This document shows positions 51,453 to 59,291 of a stretch of 64,000 nucleotides of DNA, in pieces. The notes under the pieces are model-generated. The model worked only from the letters and a program-made list of their open reading frames with translations, ran no database searches and was not told the origin of the DNA. The first letter of the stretch is position 1. Each line of letters starts with the position of its first letter. The position numbers and the translations under genes are program-made. Source of the stretch: CBDFFW01 sp965246945 (GTDB lineage: Bacteria > Pseudomonadota > Alphaproteobacteria > UBA11073); assembly GCA_965246945.1 (NCBI GenBank), contig CBDFFW010000001.1, positions 868,001-932,000 of the forward strand, read 5' to 3'.

Positions 51453-51481
51453 AGTATATTCAGTGGTATCGCTGAAAGCAA
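51453..51481 (-). promoter_or_regulatory. Sigma-70 promoter of the chromosomal leader RNA
   Basis: TTGCTT (51476-51481), 17-base spacer and TATACT (51453-51458) on the minus strand, with predicted start near 51446. Position relative to the conserved CCAAGCGCGG block is the same as in the island copy. Confidence 0.65.
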
Positions 51482-51503
51482 TGGCGGCGACATTATCTTT
51501 CGC

Positions 51504-51609
51504 TGTCATCCCGGGCTTGTCCCGGGATCCGGAATCGAAGCTGCTGAGCTTTATACGGATAGAGCGCCCCCACTGAAACTCCGGGTCCCGGGACAAGCCC
51601 GGGATGACA
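51504..51609. repeat. 30-bp inverted repeat (GTCATCCC type)
   Basis: Arms 51504-51533 and 51580-51609 are complementary with one mismatch (TGTCATCCCGGGCTTGTCCC and its reverse), separated by 46 bases. It lies between the leader RNA promoter and rplK. The ends GTCATCCC/GGGATGAC match the family at 45165, 45783 and 58730; length and shape resemble a MITE or palindromic extragenic element. Confidence 0.7.
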
Positions 51610-51680
51610 GTCAATTATTTGTGTCAGAAGTCTCGAAAACCTTGCATATAACTGCTTGCACCCGCTAAATAGCGGTTCTC

Positions 51681-51707
51681 GGTCGGAGGCAGCCATGCCG
51701 GACGACC
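51681..51707 (+). promoter_or_regulatory. Hairpin in the rplK leader
   Basis: GGTCG-GA-GGC-AGCCAT-GCC-GGA-CGACC folds just upstream of AAGGAG (51716-51721) and the rplK ATG. In many bacteria ribosomal protein L1 represses rplKA through a leader hairpin; this is a candidate, from position and structure only. Confidence 0.45.
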
Positions 51708-51727
51708 AACTCACTAAGGAGTCGTAA

Positions 51728-52159
51728 ATGGCAAAAAAGGTAGATCGCCTCATCAAATTGAATGTGGCGGCAGGGAAAGCAACTCCCTCACCACCAATTG
51801 GTCCAGCTTTGGGTCAGGCCGGTGTGAATATTATGGAATTTTGCAAGGCGTTTAACGCGGCCACGCAAAACCAGGAAATCGGCGTGAAATTGCCGACCGT
51901 GATTACGGTTTATGCGGATCGCAGCTTTACCTTCGTGGTCAAAAAAGCGACGACGACGCATTTCATTTCGAAAGCCATTGGCTTGGACAAAGGGTTTGCG
52001 ACACCGGGCAAAGGCTTTATCAGCAAAATTACCACCAGCCAAATCCGCAAAATTGCGGAAGAGAAAATGGTGGATATGAACGCGAATACCGTGGAAGCCG
52101 CGATGGAAATGGTTAAAGGTTCCGCGCGCGCCATGGGCGTACAAGTGGTGGAGGATTAA
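51728..52159 (+). CDS. rplK: 50S ribosomal protein L11
   Basis: A 143-residue L11: VAAGKATPSPPIGPALGQAGVN, FCKAFNAATQ, FVVKKATTTHFISKAIGL and KITTSQIRKIAEEKMVDMNA. Strong AAGGAG upstream. secE-nusG are not in front; the preceding 500 bases hold repeats and a regulatory RNA. Confidence 0.97.
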   Translation: MAKKVDRLIKLNVAAGKATPSPPIGPALGQAGVNIMEFCKAFNAATQNQEIGVKLPTVITVYADRSFTFVVKKATTTHFISKAIGLDKGFATPGKGFISKITTSQIRKIAEEKMVDMNANTVEAAMEMVKGSARAMGVQVVED

Positions 52160-52163
52160 TCAG

Positions 52164-52874
52164 ATGGCTATTGGAAAACGTTCAAAAGCGCTTAACGCTA
52201 CCGTTAACCGCGATCAGGCTTATAATTTTACCGATGCGGTTAGCATGGTAAAAACCAATGCCAAAGCGAAGTTTGATGAAACCATCAATGTGGCCATTAA
52301 TACTTGCCTAGACCCCAAATATGCCGATCAGGTTTTGCGGGCGATGGTAACCTTGCCGCATGGTACTGGTAAAACCAATACCGTATTGGTGTTTGCCAAG
52401 GCTGGCCCGAAAGCCGATGAAGCCAAGGCAGCGGGTGCCGATATTGTGGGCGCCGAAGAATTGGTTGAACAGATTAATGCTGGCACGATCGACATTAACA
52501 AAATCGACCGTTGTATCGCCACGCCAGATTTGATGGGTGTGGTCGGGCGTTTGGGTAAAGTATTGGGTCCACGTGGTTTGATGCCAAACCCGAAACTGGG
52601 CACCGTGACCATGAACCTGAACGAAGCGATTAAAGGCGCCAAAGGCGGCAGTGTGGAAATTCGGGCTGAAAAAGCCGGAATTATTCATGCGGGTGTGGGT
52701 AAAGCGAGCTTCAGCGCTGATCAATTGGCGGAAAATATTCGTGCCTTGGTTGAAGCCATGAACCGCAACAAACCAGCCGGTGCAAAAGGCGTTTATTTGC
52801 GTAAAGTTACTTTGTCCTCTACAATGGGTCCAGGCGTGAAGGTTGATACCACGACGATTAATCAAGCTGCTTAG
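52164..52874 (+). CDS. rplA: 50S ribosomal protein L1
   Basis: A 236-residue L1: FDETINVAINTCLDPKYADQ, LPHGTGKTNTVLVFA, ATPDLMGVVGRLGKVLGPRG and MPNPKLGTVT. Follows rplK by 4 bases. rplJ-rplL do not follow; the operon ends with a terminator. Confidence 0.97.
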   Translation: MAIGKRSKALNATVNRDQAYNFTDAVSMVKTNAKAKFDETINVAINTCLDPKYADQVLRAMVTLPHGTGKTNTVLVFAKAGPKADEAKAAGADIVGAEELVEQINAGTIDINKIDRCIATPDLMGVVGRLGKVLGPRGLMPNPKLGTVTMNLNEAIKGAKGGSVEIRAEKAGIIHAGVGKASFSADQLAENIRALVEAMNRNKPAGAKGVYLRKVTLSSTMGPGVKVDTTTINQAA

Positions 52875-52892
52875 TTTTAAGCGGATTTCGAT

Positions 52893-52928
52893 AAAAGGCT
52901 GCACTGGCAACAGGGCAGCCTTTTTATT
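52893..52928 (+). terminator. Rho-independent terminator of rplKA
   Basis: AAAGGCTGC...GCAGCCTTT forms a nine-bp stem around a CCTGGCAACAGG-like loop and is followed by TTTTTATTT. It closes the rplK-rplA operon about 20 bases after the stop. Confidence 0.82.
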
Positions 52929-52973
52929 TGAAGAGCGTGGAAAAATAATCCGCGTTATGGCATGTATAAAACG

Positions 52974-54506
52974 ATGAATAAACCAGTCGTTCTTTGTATT
53001 CTCGATGGGTGGGGGCAGGGATTGCCGAATGGCGATAATGCGGTGCATTTGGCGCATACACCTAATTTTGATCAGCTATGGGCAGAAAATCCGCATGCTG
53101 AATTGCAGGCTTGCGGTGAAGCAGTTGGGTTGCCCGCCGGACAAATTGGTAATTCCGAAGTTGGCCATTTGAACATTGGGGCGGGCCGTGTGGTGTTTCA
53201 GGAACTGCCGCGGATTGATAACGCGATTGGTGACGGCAGTTTGGTGCAGCACAGTATTCTAAAAGAACTAGCTACCAAACAAACGGTCAATGGGCGGCCA
53301 GTGCATCTGATGGGTTTGGTCTCACCAGGCGGTGTACACGCGCATGAAAGGCATATTTTGGCGCTGGCGAAAATATTATATGATCAAGGGCTGACCGTTT
53401 ATCTGCATTTATGGCTGGACGGGCGGGATGTTTTGCCGCAATCGGCCAGCGAAACATTGCCGAAATTTATTGCGGCGGTGCAAGCGATTGATCCAAGTGG
53501 CGGACGGTTGAAGTTGGCCACGATGATTGGCCGTTATTATGCTATGGACCGCGATAACCGCTGGGACCGGACGGAAAAGGCCTACGCCTTAATGGTGGAT
53601 GGTAAAGGCGAACAGAACCATGATTTTGTGGCCGCTTTGCAGACACAACATGCCAAAGAGATTGGCGATGAATTTATGCCCGCTTTTGTCCAACCCAACT
53701 ATCCCGGTATTCAAAATGGTGATGCCATTGTAGTGGCGAATTTCCGCGCAGATCGCGTGCGGCAGATTTTAACCTGTTTAACCGATACCATTTTTGGCGG
53801 CTTTGTGCGCATTCGCTGGCCGCGCCTGGGCCCTGTGGTGACCATAACCGATTATGGCGATGCGCTGCGGGATGACACGCAAATATTATTTCCGCCGCAA
53901 AAATTGGAAGACACTGTGGGTACTGTGGTGGCAGCGGCCGGTATGCACCAATTGCGGATCGCAGAAACCGAAAAATACCCGCATGTCACCTACTTTTTGA
54001 ATGGCGGCAGTGAGGTGGAACTGCCAGGGGAAAGCCGCATTATGGTGCCATCGCCCAAGGTGGCGACTTATGATTTGGCACCTGAAATGTCCGCCCGCGA
54101 GCTGACAGCTAAGTTGTTAGAACATCTGCAAACACAAGCCTGTGATCTGGTGATTATCAATTACGCCAATCCCGATATGGTGGGACATACGGGCGTATTA
54201 GCCGCCGCAATTAAAGCGGTGGAGACGGTTGATGATTGTTTGGGGCAGGTGGCCTATTTCGTGCGCAGCCAAGATGGGGCCGTACTGATTACCGCTGATC
54301 ATGGCAATTGCGAGATGATGACCGATCCTGGCACCGGCGGCTCACATACGGCGCATACGCTGAATAAAGTGCCGGTGATTTTGGTGGGCGGGCCAGTAAA
54401 TGCAAAACTACAAGATGGTCAACTCGCCGATCTTGCACCGACCCTACTGCAATTGCTTAACTTGCCGCAGCCAGTGGCGATGACGGGTAAAAGTTTAATA
54501 AGTTAA
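52974..54506 (+). CDS. gpmI: 2,3-bisphosphoglycerate-independent phosphoglycerate mutase
   Basis: A 510-residue alkaline-phosphatase-superfamily enzyme: VVLCILDGWGQG, IGNSEVGHLNIGAGRVV with the phosphorylated Ser, FRADRVRQI, and metal ligands in TADHGNCEMM and SHTAHT. It interconverts 3- and 2-phosphoglycerate in glycolysis and gluconeogenesis with Mn2+. MNKPVVLC at 52974 chosen over an ATG four codons earlier. Confidence 0.95.
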   Translation: MNKPVVLCILDGWGQGLPNGDNAVHLAHTPNFDQLWAENPHAELQACGEAVGLPAGQIGNSEVGHLNIGAGRVVFQELPRIDNAIGDGSLVQHSILKELATKQTVNGRPVHLMGLVSPGGVHAHERHILALAKILYDQGLTVYLHLWLDGRDVLPQSASETLPKFIAAVQAIDPSGGRLKLATMIGRYYAMDRDNRWDRTEKAYALMVDGKGEQNHDFVAALQTQHAKEIGDEFMPAFVQPNYPGIQNGDAIVVANFRADRVRQILTCLTDTIFGGFVRIRWPRLGPVVTITDYGDALRDDTQILFPPQKLEDTVGTVVAAAGMHQLRIAETEKYPHVTYFLNGGSEVELPGESRIMVPSPKVATYDLAPEMSARELTAKLLEHLQTQACDLVIINYANPDMVGHTGVLAAAIKAVETVDDCLGQVAYFVRSQDGAVLITADHGNCEMMTDPGTGGSHTAHTLNKVPVILVGGPVNAKLQDGQLADLAPTLLQLLNLPQPVAMTGKSLIS

Positions 54507-54509
54507 AGT

Positions 54510-54680
54510 TATCTCTCTCCCCTTGCGGGAGAGGACAGTTTTTCTTAATGAAGCGCAGCTGAATTTAAAAAACTTGGTGAGGGGTTAAAAGCCGGTGCCC
54601 TTAAGCCCTCACCCAAACACTAAGCTCAACTTCGTTTCGCTAAGTGTTTTTACCCTCTCGCGTAAAGGGAGAGGGTAACT
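54510..54680. repeat. Extragenic element with CTCTCCC/GGGAGAG ends
   Basis: Between convergent gpmI and the next gene: CTCTCCCCTTGCGGGAGAG at 54513 and, at the right end, CCCTCTCGCGTAAAGGGAGAGGG, enclosing AACACTTAGC-like inverted stretches. A second, distinct class of extragenic palindromic repeat, which may also act as a bidirectional terminator. Confidence 0.5.
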
Positions 54681-54683
54681 GTA

Positions 54684-55859
54684 TTACTTACTCAAAATCA
54701 CTTCAGCCCGCGGGCTGGTTTCGGCGTTGCTGTCGGCAAATTTGGTGATGAGCTGCAATTGGACTTTTTCGGCTGGGACACCGAAATCGACCAGATACGC
54801 CGCAATATTGATCAGGCGTTGCGTACCCAAAGTTGGCATATCGCTGCTAACCGGTGTGCCAACCACTTTTACTTTTAGATGATCGCGCTTGGCGGTGGCG
54901 GCTACTTTTTTCAAATTGTTAAATTGCGCTTGATTAATTGCCACGCCTTCTTGGGCGAAGTAAATCGTGGCTGCAGATCCGCCTTTATATTTGGGGGCTT
55001 TGCCCAGGTTTTTGAGTTGCAGGCCCTCACCGCTGCTGGATTTGGTGAGGCCCAATAAATCACCTAGTAATTCCTGATCTTTAGCGGGTGCGCTTTCGGT
55101 AGTTGAAGTATTTGTATCATCAGCCGAAGTTTTGTTGGTTTCGGCATCCGCAAAATCGGCTTTAGCGGCTTCGGCTTCAATTGCTTCAGCGCTGGTACCA
55201 TTAGTATCGGTTGTTGCATCGTCGGCAGCTGTATATTTGCCGCTGCGTGGCATATCATCGGCTGTGCTATCATCGCTGCTGGTGTATTTGGTGCTGGCGG
55301 TGCTTTTGGCAGCTACCTTGCTATTTTTTACCGGCTTGGATTCGCTTTTTTCGCTGCCCAATGGCAGTACTGTGGTTTCACCGCTGGCATTGCTATCTAA
55401 TTTTGGCACAGGCGGGCTGCCGGCTGTTTTATCAGCAGTATCAACGGCATCATCACCCAATTGTTTCTGTAAACTTTTACGGGTTTGTGAAATTTCTTTT
55501 TTGCTGGGTAATTCTGATTTTTGTGGCGGTTCTGGCATTTCAGCCAGATTTGGCGAGCTATCATCATCAGAACTGCTGGTGAAACGGCTAGCATTTTTGG
55601 TGGTGGTTGCGGCAACCTTTTCGGTTTTCACTTCTGTTTTATGGCCGGCATCTTCAACCGTGCTGGTAGTTTCTTCCACTTTGGTTTCAGTGATTTCCGC
55701 TTTATCGGCATCTGCTTTCACCGCAGTGTCATCGGTTGGCTTTGCCTCTTCAATGACTGGCGTATTATCGGTCCAATCGCTCCAGCTATCGGGTAGAAAG
55801 CCGCAAGCGCTGACGCTCACCAGTAAGGCAAAAAGGGCGGAGTAATGGATCGTACGCAT
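54684..55859 (-). CDS. Low-complexity lipoprotein with C-terminal OmpA-like domain
   Basis: A 391-residue lipoprotein (signal ALLVSVSACGFLPDS). Residues 30-280 are a disordered Lys/Asp/Ser/Thr/Ala-rich region with acidic and basic patches; the last 110 residues (IYFAQEGVAINQAQFNNLKK, LKVKVVGTPVSSDM, RLINIAAYLVDFGVPAEKVQ) are an OmpA/MotB-like peptidoglycan-binding fold without all canonical residues. It could span the periplasm as a wall anchor. The start at 55859 puts the signal peptide at the N-terminus. Confidence 0.65.
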   Translation of the reverse strand: MRTIHYSALFALLVSVSACGFLPDSWSDWTDNTPVIEEAKPTDDTAVKADADKAEITETKVEETTSTVEDAGHKTEVKTEKVAATTTKNASRFTSSSDDDSSPNLAEMPEPPQKSELPSKKEISQTRKSLQKQLGDDAVDTADKTAGSPPVPKLDSNASGETTVLPLGSEKSESKPVKNSKVAAKSTASTKYTSSDDSTADDMPRSGKYTAADDATTDTNGTSAEAIEAEAAKADFADAETNKTSADDTNTSTTESAPAKDQELLGDLLGLTKSSSGEGLQLKNLGKAPKYKGGSAATIYFAQEGVAINQAQFNNLKKVAATAKRDHLKVKVVGTPVSSDMPTLGTQRLINIAAYLVDFGVPAEKVQLQLITKFADSNAETSPRAEVILSK

Positions 55860-55956
55860 GGATGAATCTCTAAGCTCTATCAACTACGTTACTCATGCCC
55901 CCTTGGCAAGCACCTTCCCGCAGCGCCATATCAATGATACAAGCATAGATAGAATC

Positions 55957-57771
55957 ATGACCACAGCAGAAGCTTCCCCCGAAAAAACGCAACCGCAGAT
56001 CCTCGATCCGGTTACCTTGGCCCACCGGCTTGCCGAATTGGCTGAACGCAGCCAGCATATTGGGCAAATTATTTTGCAGCAGCAACAGGGCAAAGCGTTG
56101 AATGTCGACCCGTTGAATATGGCGCAGGCATGGATGGCCATGGGTCAGCATTTTCTGCACAACCCTAAAGATTTTTGGGAAGCGCAAGCGGCTTTGGCGC
56201 GCGATTATTTTTCATTGTGGCAATATACCAGCCAACGGTTATTGGGTGAGCATCCAACACCGGTGGCCGCGCCCGATAGCACGGATAAACGGTTTAAAGC
56301 TGCGGAATGGCAGGAAAACCCAGTATTTGATTACTTAAAACAGTCTTATTTGCTAACCACCCAATGGCTCCAAGATGTGCTGGAAGATGCCAAAGACGAG
56401 CTGAGCTCAAAAGACCGTTTAAAGGTCGATTTCGTGGTGCGCCAATTAAGCGATGCGCTTAGCCCATCGAATTTTGCGGCTACCAATCCGGAAGTGCTGC
56501 GTGCCACACTCGAATCAGGCGGCGAAAATTTGGTGAAGGGCTTGGAAAATCTGTTGAATGATTTAGAACGCGGCAAAGGCCATTTGCTGATTAAAATGAC
56601 TGATCCAAACGCATTCGTGATTGGTGAAAATGTCGCTGCCAGCGCGGGTGAGGTGGTGTTTGAAAATGAAATGCTGCAGCTGATTCAATATAAACCGCTG
56701 ACCGAACAAGCGTTTAAAACGCCGCTGCTAATTATTCCGCCATGGATCAATAAATTTTACATTCTCGATATGCGCGAGAAAAACTCGCTGATTCGCTGGG
56801 CTAATGAGCAGGGCCATACGGTCTTTATCATTTCGTGGGCTAATGGCGATGCAAAACTGGCTGATAAAAATTTCGAGAATTATTTAAGCGACGGTATTTT
56901 ACCGGCGCTGGATGCGATTGAAGCACAAACCGGCGAAAAGGCGGTCAATGCGATTGGTTATTGCATCGGCGGTACGTTATTGGCTTGTACGCTGGCGTGG
57001 TTGGAGGCCAAGGGGCAGGCAAGCCGTGTAGCTTCGGCAACTTATTATGTCACCCTGGTTGATTTCAGCGATCCAGGTGATTTAGGTGTCTTTATCGATG
57101 AAGGGCAAATCCGCGATATCGAAGCCAAAATGGCGGCCAATGGTGGTTATTTGGATGCCTATTCCATGCATAGCACTTTTAATTATTTGCGGCCGAATGA
57201 CCTGATTTGGTCGTTTGTGATCAATAACTATCTGCTCGGCAAAGACCCGTTTCCGTTTGATTTACTGTTCTGGAATTCGGACAGCACGTGTTTGCCGGCT
57301 AAAATGCATAGTTACTACTTACGTAAAATGTATATGGAAAATAAACTGATTGAACCGAACGCGCTGACCATGCATGGCGTGCCGCTTGATTTGCGGACCA
57401 TTAAAACGCCCAGCATGCTGCTCAGCACCCAGGAAGATCATATCGCGCCGTGGAAAGGCACTTATACCGCCACGCAGATTTATGGCGGGCCGATCGAATT
57501 TGTGTTGTCGGGCTCCGGCCATATTGCTGGTGTGATTAACCCACCCGCTTCAGCGAAATATTTTTACTTAACCAATCCCGAACTGCCAGCAGATCCAGAA
57601 AAATGGCTGGCGAGTGCGAAACGAACCGAAGGTTCATGGTGGGGTTATTGGGAACAATGGGTGGAAAAATTCGCTGGCGGCAAAATCCCAGCGCGTGATC
57701 CGGCCAAAGGCAAACTGAAAGCCATTGAACCAGCGCCAGGCCGTTATGTGAAGGTTAGAAATTTAGGATAA
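55957..57771 (+). CDS. phaC: Class I poly(3-hydroxyalkanoate) synthase
   Basis: A 604-residue synthase. The lipase-like box GYCIGGTLL carries the catalytic Cys, with the downstream Asp in EDHIAPW and His in GSGHIAGVI. It polymerises hydroxyacyl-CoA into carbon-storage granules. Start MTTAEASPEK at 55957 (a longer frame overlaps the divergent gene). phaA/phaB are not nearby. Confidence 0.95.
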   Translation: MTTAEASPEKTQPQILDPVTLAHRLAELAERSQHIGQIILQQQQGKALNVDPLNMAQAWMAMGQHFLHNPKDFWEAQAALARDYFSLWQYTSQRLLGEHPTPVAAPDSTDKRFKAAEWQENPVFDYLKQSYLLTTQWLQDVLEDAKDELSSKDRLKVDFVVRQLSDALSPSNFAATNPEVLRATLESGGENLVKGLENLLNDLERGKGHLLIKMTDPNAFVIGENVAASAGEVVFENEMLQLIQYKPLTEQAFKTPLLIIPPWINKFYILDMREKNSLIRWANEQGHTVFIISWANGDAKLADKNFENYLSDGILPALDAIEAQTGEKAVNAIGYCIGGTLLACTLAWLEAKGQASRVASATYYVTLVDFSDPGDLGVFIDEGQIRDIEAKMAANGGYLDAYSMHSTFNYLRPNDLIWSFVINNYLLGKDPFPFDLLFWNSDSTCLPAKMHSYYLRKMYMENKLIEPNALTMHGVPLDLRTIKTPSMLLSTQEDHIAPWKGTYTATQIYGGPIEFVLSGSGHIAGVINPPASAKYFYLTNPELPADPEKWLASAKRTEGSWWGYWEQWVEKFAGGKIPARDPAKGKLKAIEPAPGRYVKVRNLG

Positions 57772-57815
57772 TCAAATATTGCCCTAAGCCGCTAAGCACG
57801 CTAGACAATAGCGCT

Positions 57816-58712
57816 ATGATTAAACGTGTTCTACCGCTTTTGGCGCTGTGTCTGGCTTTGAATGGCTGTGCCTATTTGGGCAGTTCGTTCAAAGTGGATG
57901 AATTGAATAAGGCCGAAGTGCATGGCACCCAGTTTCATAAGGAATTGGTGGATCATTACCGGGCGCGCGCCAATGACAGTGAAAATGTCACGCTTGATTA
58001 CGAACAGGCTTATGACAATGCCGAGCGTGGTTTACTCGCCGCTGATGGTCAGGATGTGGCACCACTAGATCCGAATGATTTTAATATCCCGCCCGTTTTA
58101 CGGCCCGATATTGACGCGGCGCGGAATGAATTAACCAATTTATTAAGCCAGCAAGCACGTCAGTTTGCGCCGCAAGAATCTGCGTTGGCCCAAACCAAAT
58201 TTGATTGCTGGGTGGAAGATGCCGCCAAAAACTGGGCACCGGATATGTATCAAACCTGCAAAGCCGGTTTTGGCCAAGCGGTGTCGCAATTAAAAAATAT
58301 GCTGGGTGCACCACCGGAAATTAAAGAGATTGCCCAGCAAGGCCAGGTGGCAGTGCAGCAGGCGCAGGCTGCGGGCCGTGATATAGCCAATTTCTATATA
58401 TTCTTTGGTAAAAGCTCCAATCTGCCAACCACGGCAACGCATTCCTTGGATGTGATTGCGGAAATGGTGAAGCAAAAGCAAACACATGTGATACAGGTGT
58501 TTGGTTACGCCGATGCCAAAGGTTCCAAGAAAGCGAATTTAAAAGTATCGCAGCGGCGGGCAACCGCGGTGGCGCAAGGGTTAATGGCGCGTGGTATTTC
58601 TGTCCAGCAGATGCAAATTGCCGGTAAGGGAGCGTCTAATTTTCTGGTGCCAGGTAAAAAAGGTTCGCAATCGCCGGCCAATCGCCGCGTGGAAGTGAAA
58701 TTGATTGATTAA
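57816..58712 (+). CDS. OmpA-family lipoprotein
   Basis: A 298-residue lipoprotein (LALCLALNGCAYLG). The N-terminal half is helical, and the last 120 residues form an OmpA-like peptidoglycan-binding domain: FFGKSSNLPTTATHSLDVIAEM, VIQVFGYADAKGSKKANLKVS, QRRATAVAQGL, and SPANRRVEVKLI. It probably links the outer membrane to the wall. Confidence 0.85.
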   Translation: MIKRVLPLLALCLALNGCAYLGSSFKVDELNKAEVHGTQFHKELVDHYRARANDSENVTLDYEQAYDNAERGLLAADGQDVAPLDPNDFNIPPVLRPDIDAARNELTNLLSQQARQFAPQESALAQTKFDCWVEDAAKNWAPDMYQTCKAGFGQAVSQLKNMLGAPPEIKEIAQQGQVAVQQAQAAGRDIANFYIFFGKSSNLPTTATHSLDVIAEMVKQKQTHVIQVFGYADAKGSKKANLKVSQRRATAVAQGLMARGISVQQMQIAGKGASNFLVPGKKGSQSPANRRVEVKLID

Positions 58713-58729
58713 TTTATTGTTATTCCCGC

Positions 58730-58847
58730 GCAGGCAGGAATTTAAAAATAACAAATGCGATGCATTGCACCGCACTATAATGCATTATTTTTTTGTCATG
58801 GTATGTATACCATTAATTGCTGGGTTCCCGCCTACGCAGGAATGACT
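58730..58847. repeat. Extragenic palindromic repeat
   Basis: TATTCCCGCGCAGGCAGGAAT at 58731 and GGGTTCCCGCCTACGCAGGAATGAC ending at 58845 flank a TGCATT-rich middle and the palindrome ATGGTATGTATACCAT (58798). Between convergent genes; likely a member of the GTCAT-ended family. Confidence 0.5.
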
Positions 58848-58848
58848 G

Positions 58849-59289
58849 CTAACCCTTTATAATTTTCGCTACGCGCTGTTCGTGGCGGCCGGCTTCAAAA
58901 TCAGTAGTCAAAAAGCTTTTCATAATCGCCATGGCTTCTGTGGCACTGATAAAACGGGCAGGGAGGCATAAAATATTCGCATCATTATGCGCGCGGGCCA
59001 GTTGCGCAATTTCGGCAGTCCAGCAATTGGCGGCGCGAATACCGGCATGTTTGTTAGCGGTAATGGCCATGCCAGTGCCAGAACCACACACCAAGATGCC
59101 TAAATTGGCTTCACCTTTGGTAATCAATTTGGCCAATTTATGAGCGTAATCTGGATAGTCGACTGATTTATCGTTTTCAGGACCTAAATCACGCGTGGTT
59201 TGGCCCAAAGCTTCTAATTCAGCCAATAAATTATTTTTCAATTCATAACCGGCATGATCAGAAGCAATAGCCAGGCGGTAATTTTGCAT
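58849..59289 (-). CDS. rpiB: Ribose-5-phosphate isomerase B
   Basis: A 146-residue RpiB/LacAB isomerase: IASDHAGYELKNNL, KSVDYPDYAHKLA, GILVCGSGTGMAITANKHAG, and ARAHNDANILCLPARFI. Interconverts ribose 5-phosphate and ribulose 5-phosphate, also the sugar substrate pool for PdxS. Two bases separate it from the RNase J stop. Confidence 0.95.
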   Translation of the reverse strand: MQNYRLAIASDHAGYELKNNLLAELEALGQTTRDLGPENDKSVDYPDYAHKLAKLITKGEANLGILVCGSGTGMAITANKHAGIRAANCWTAEIAQLARAHNDANILCLPARFISATEAMAIMKSFLTTDFEAGRHEQRVAKIIKG

Positions 59290-59291
59290 AA

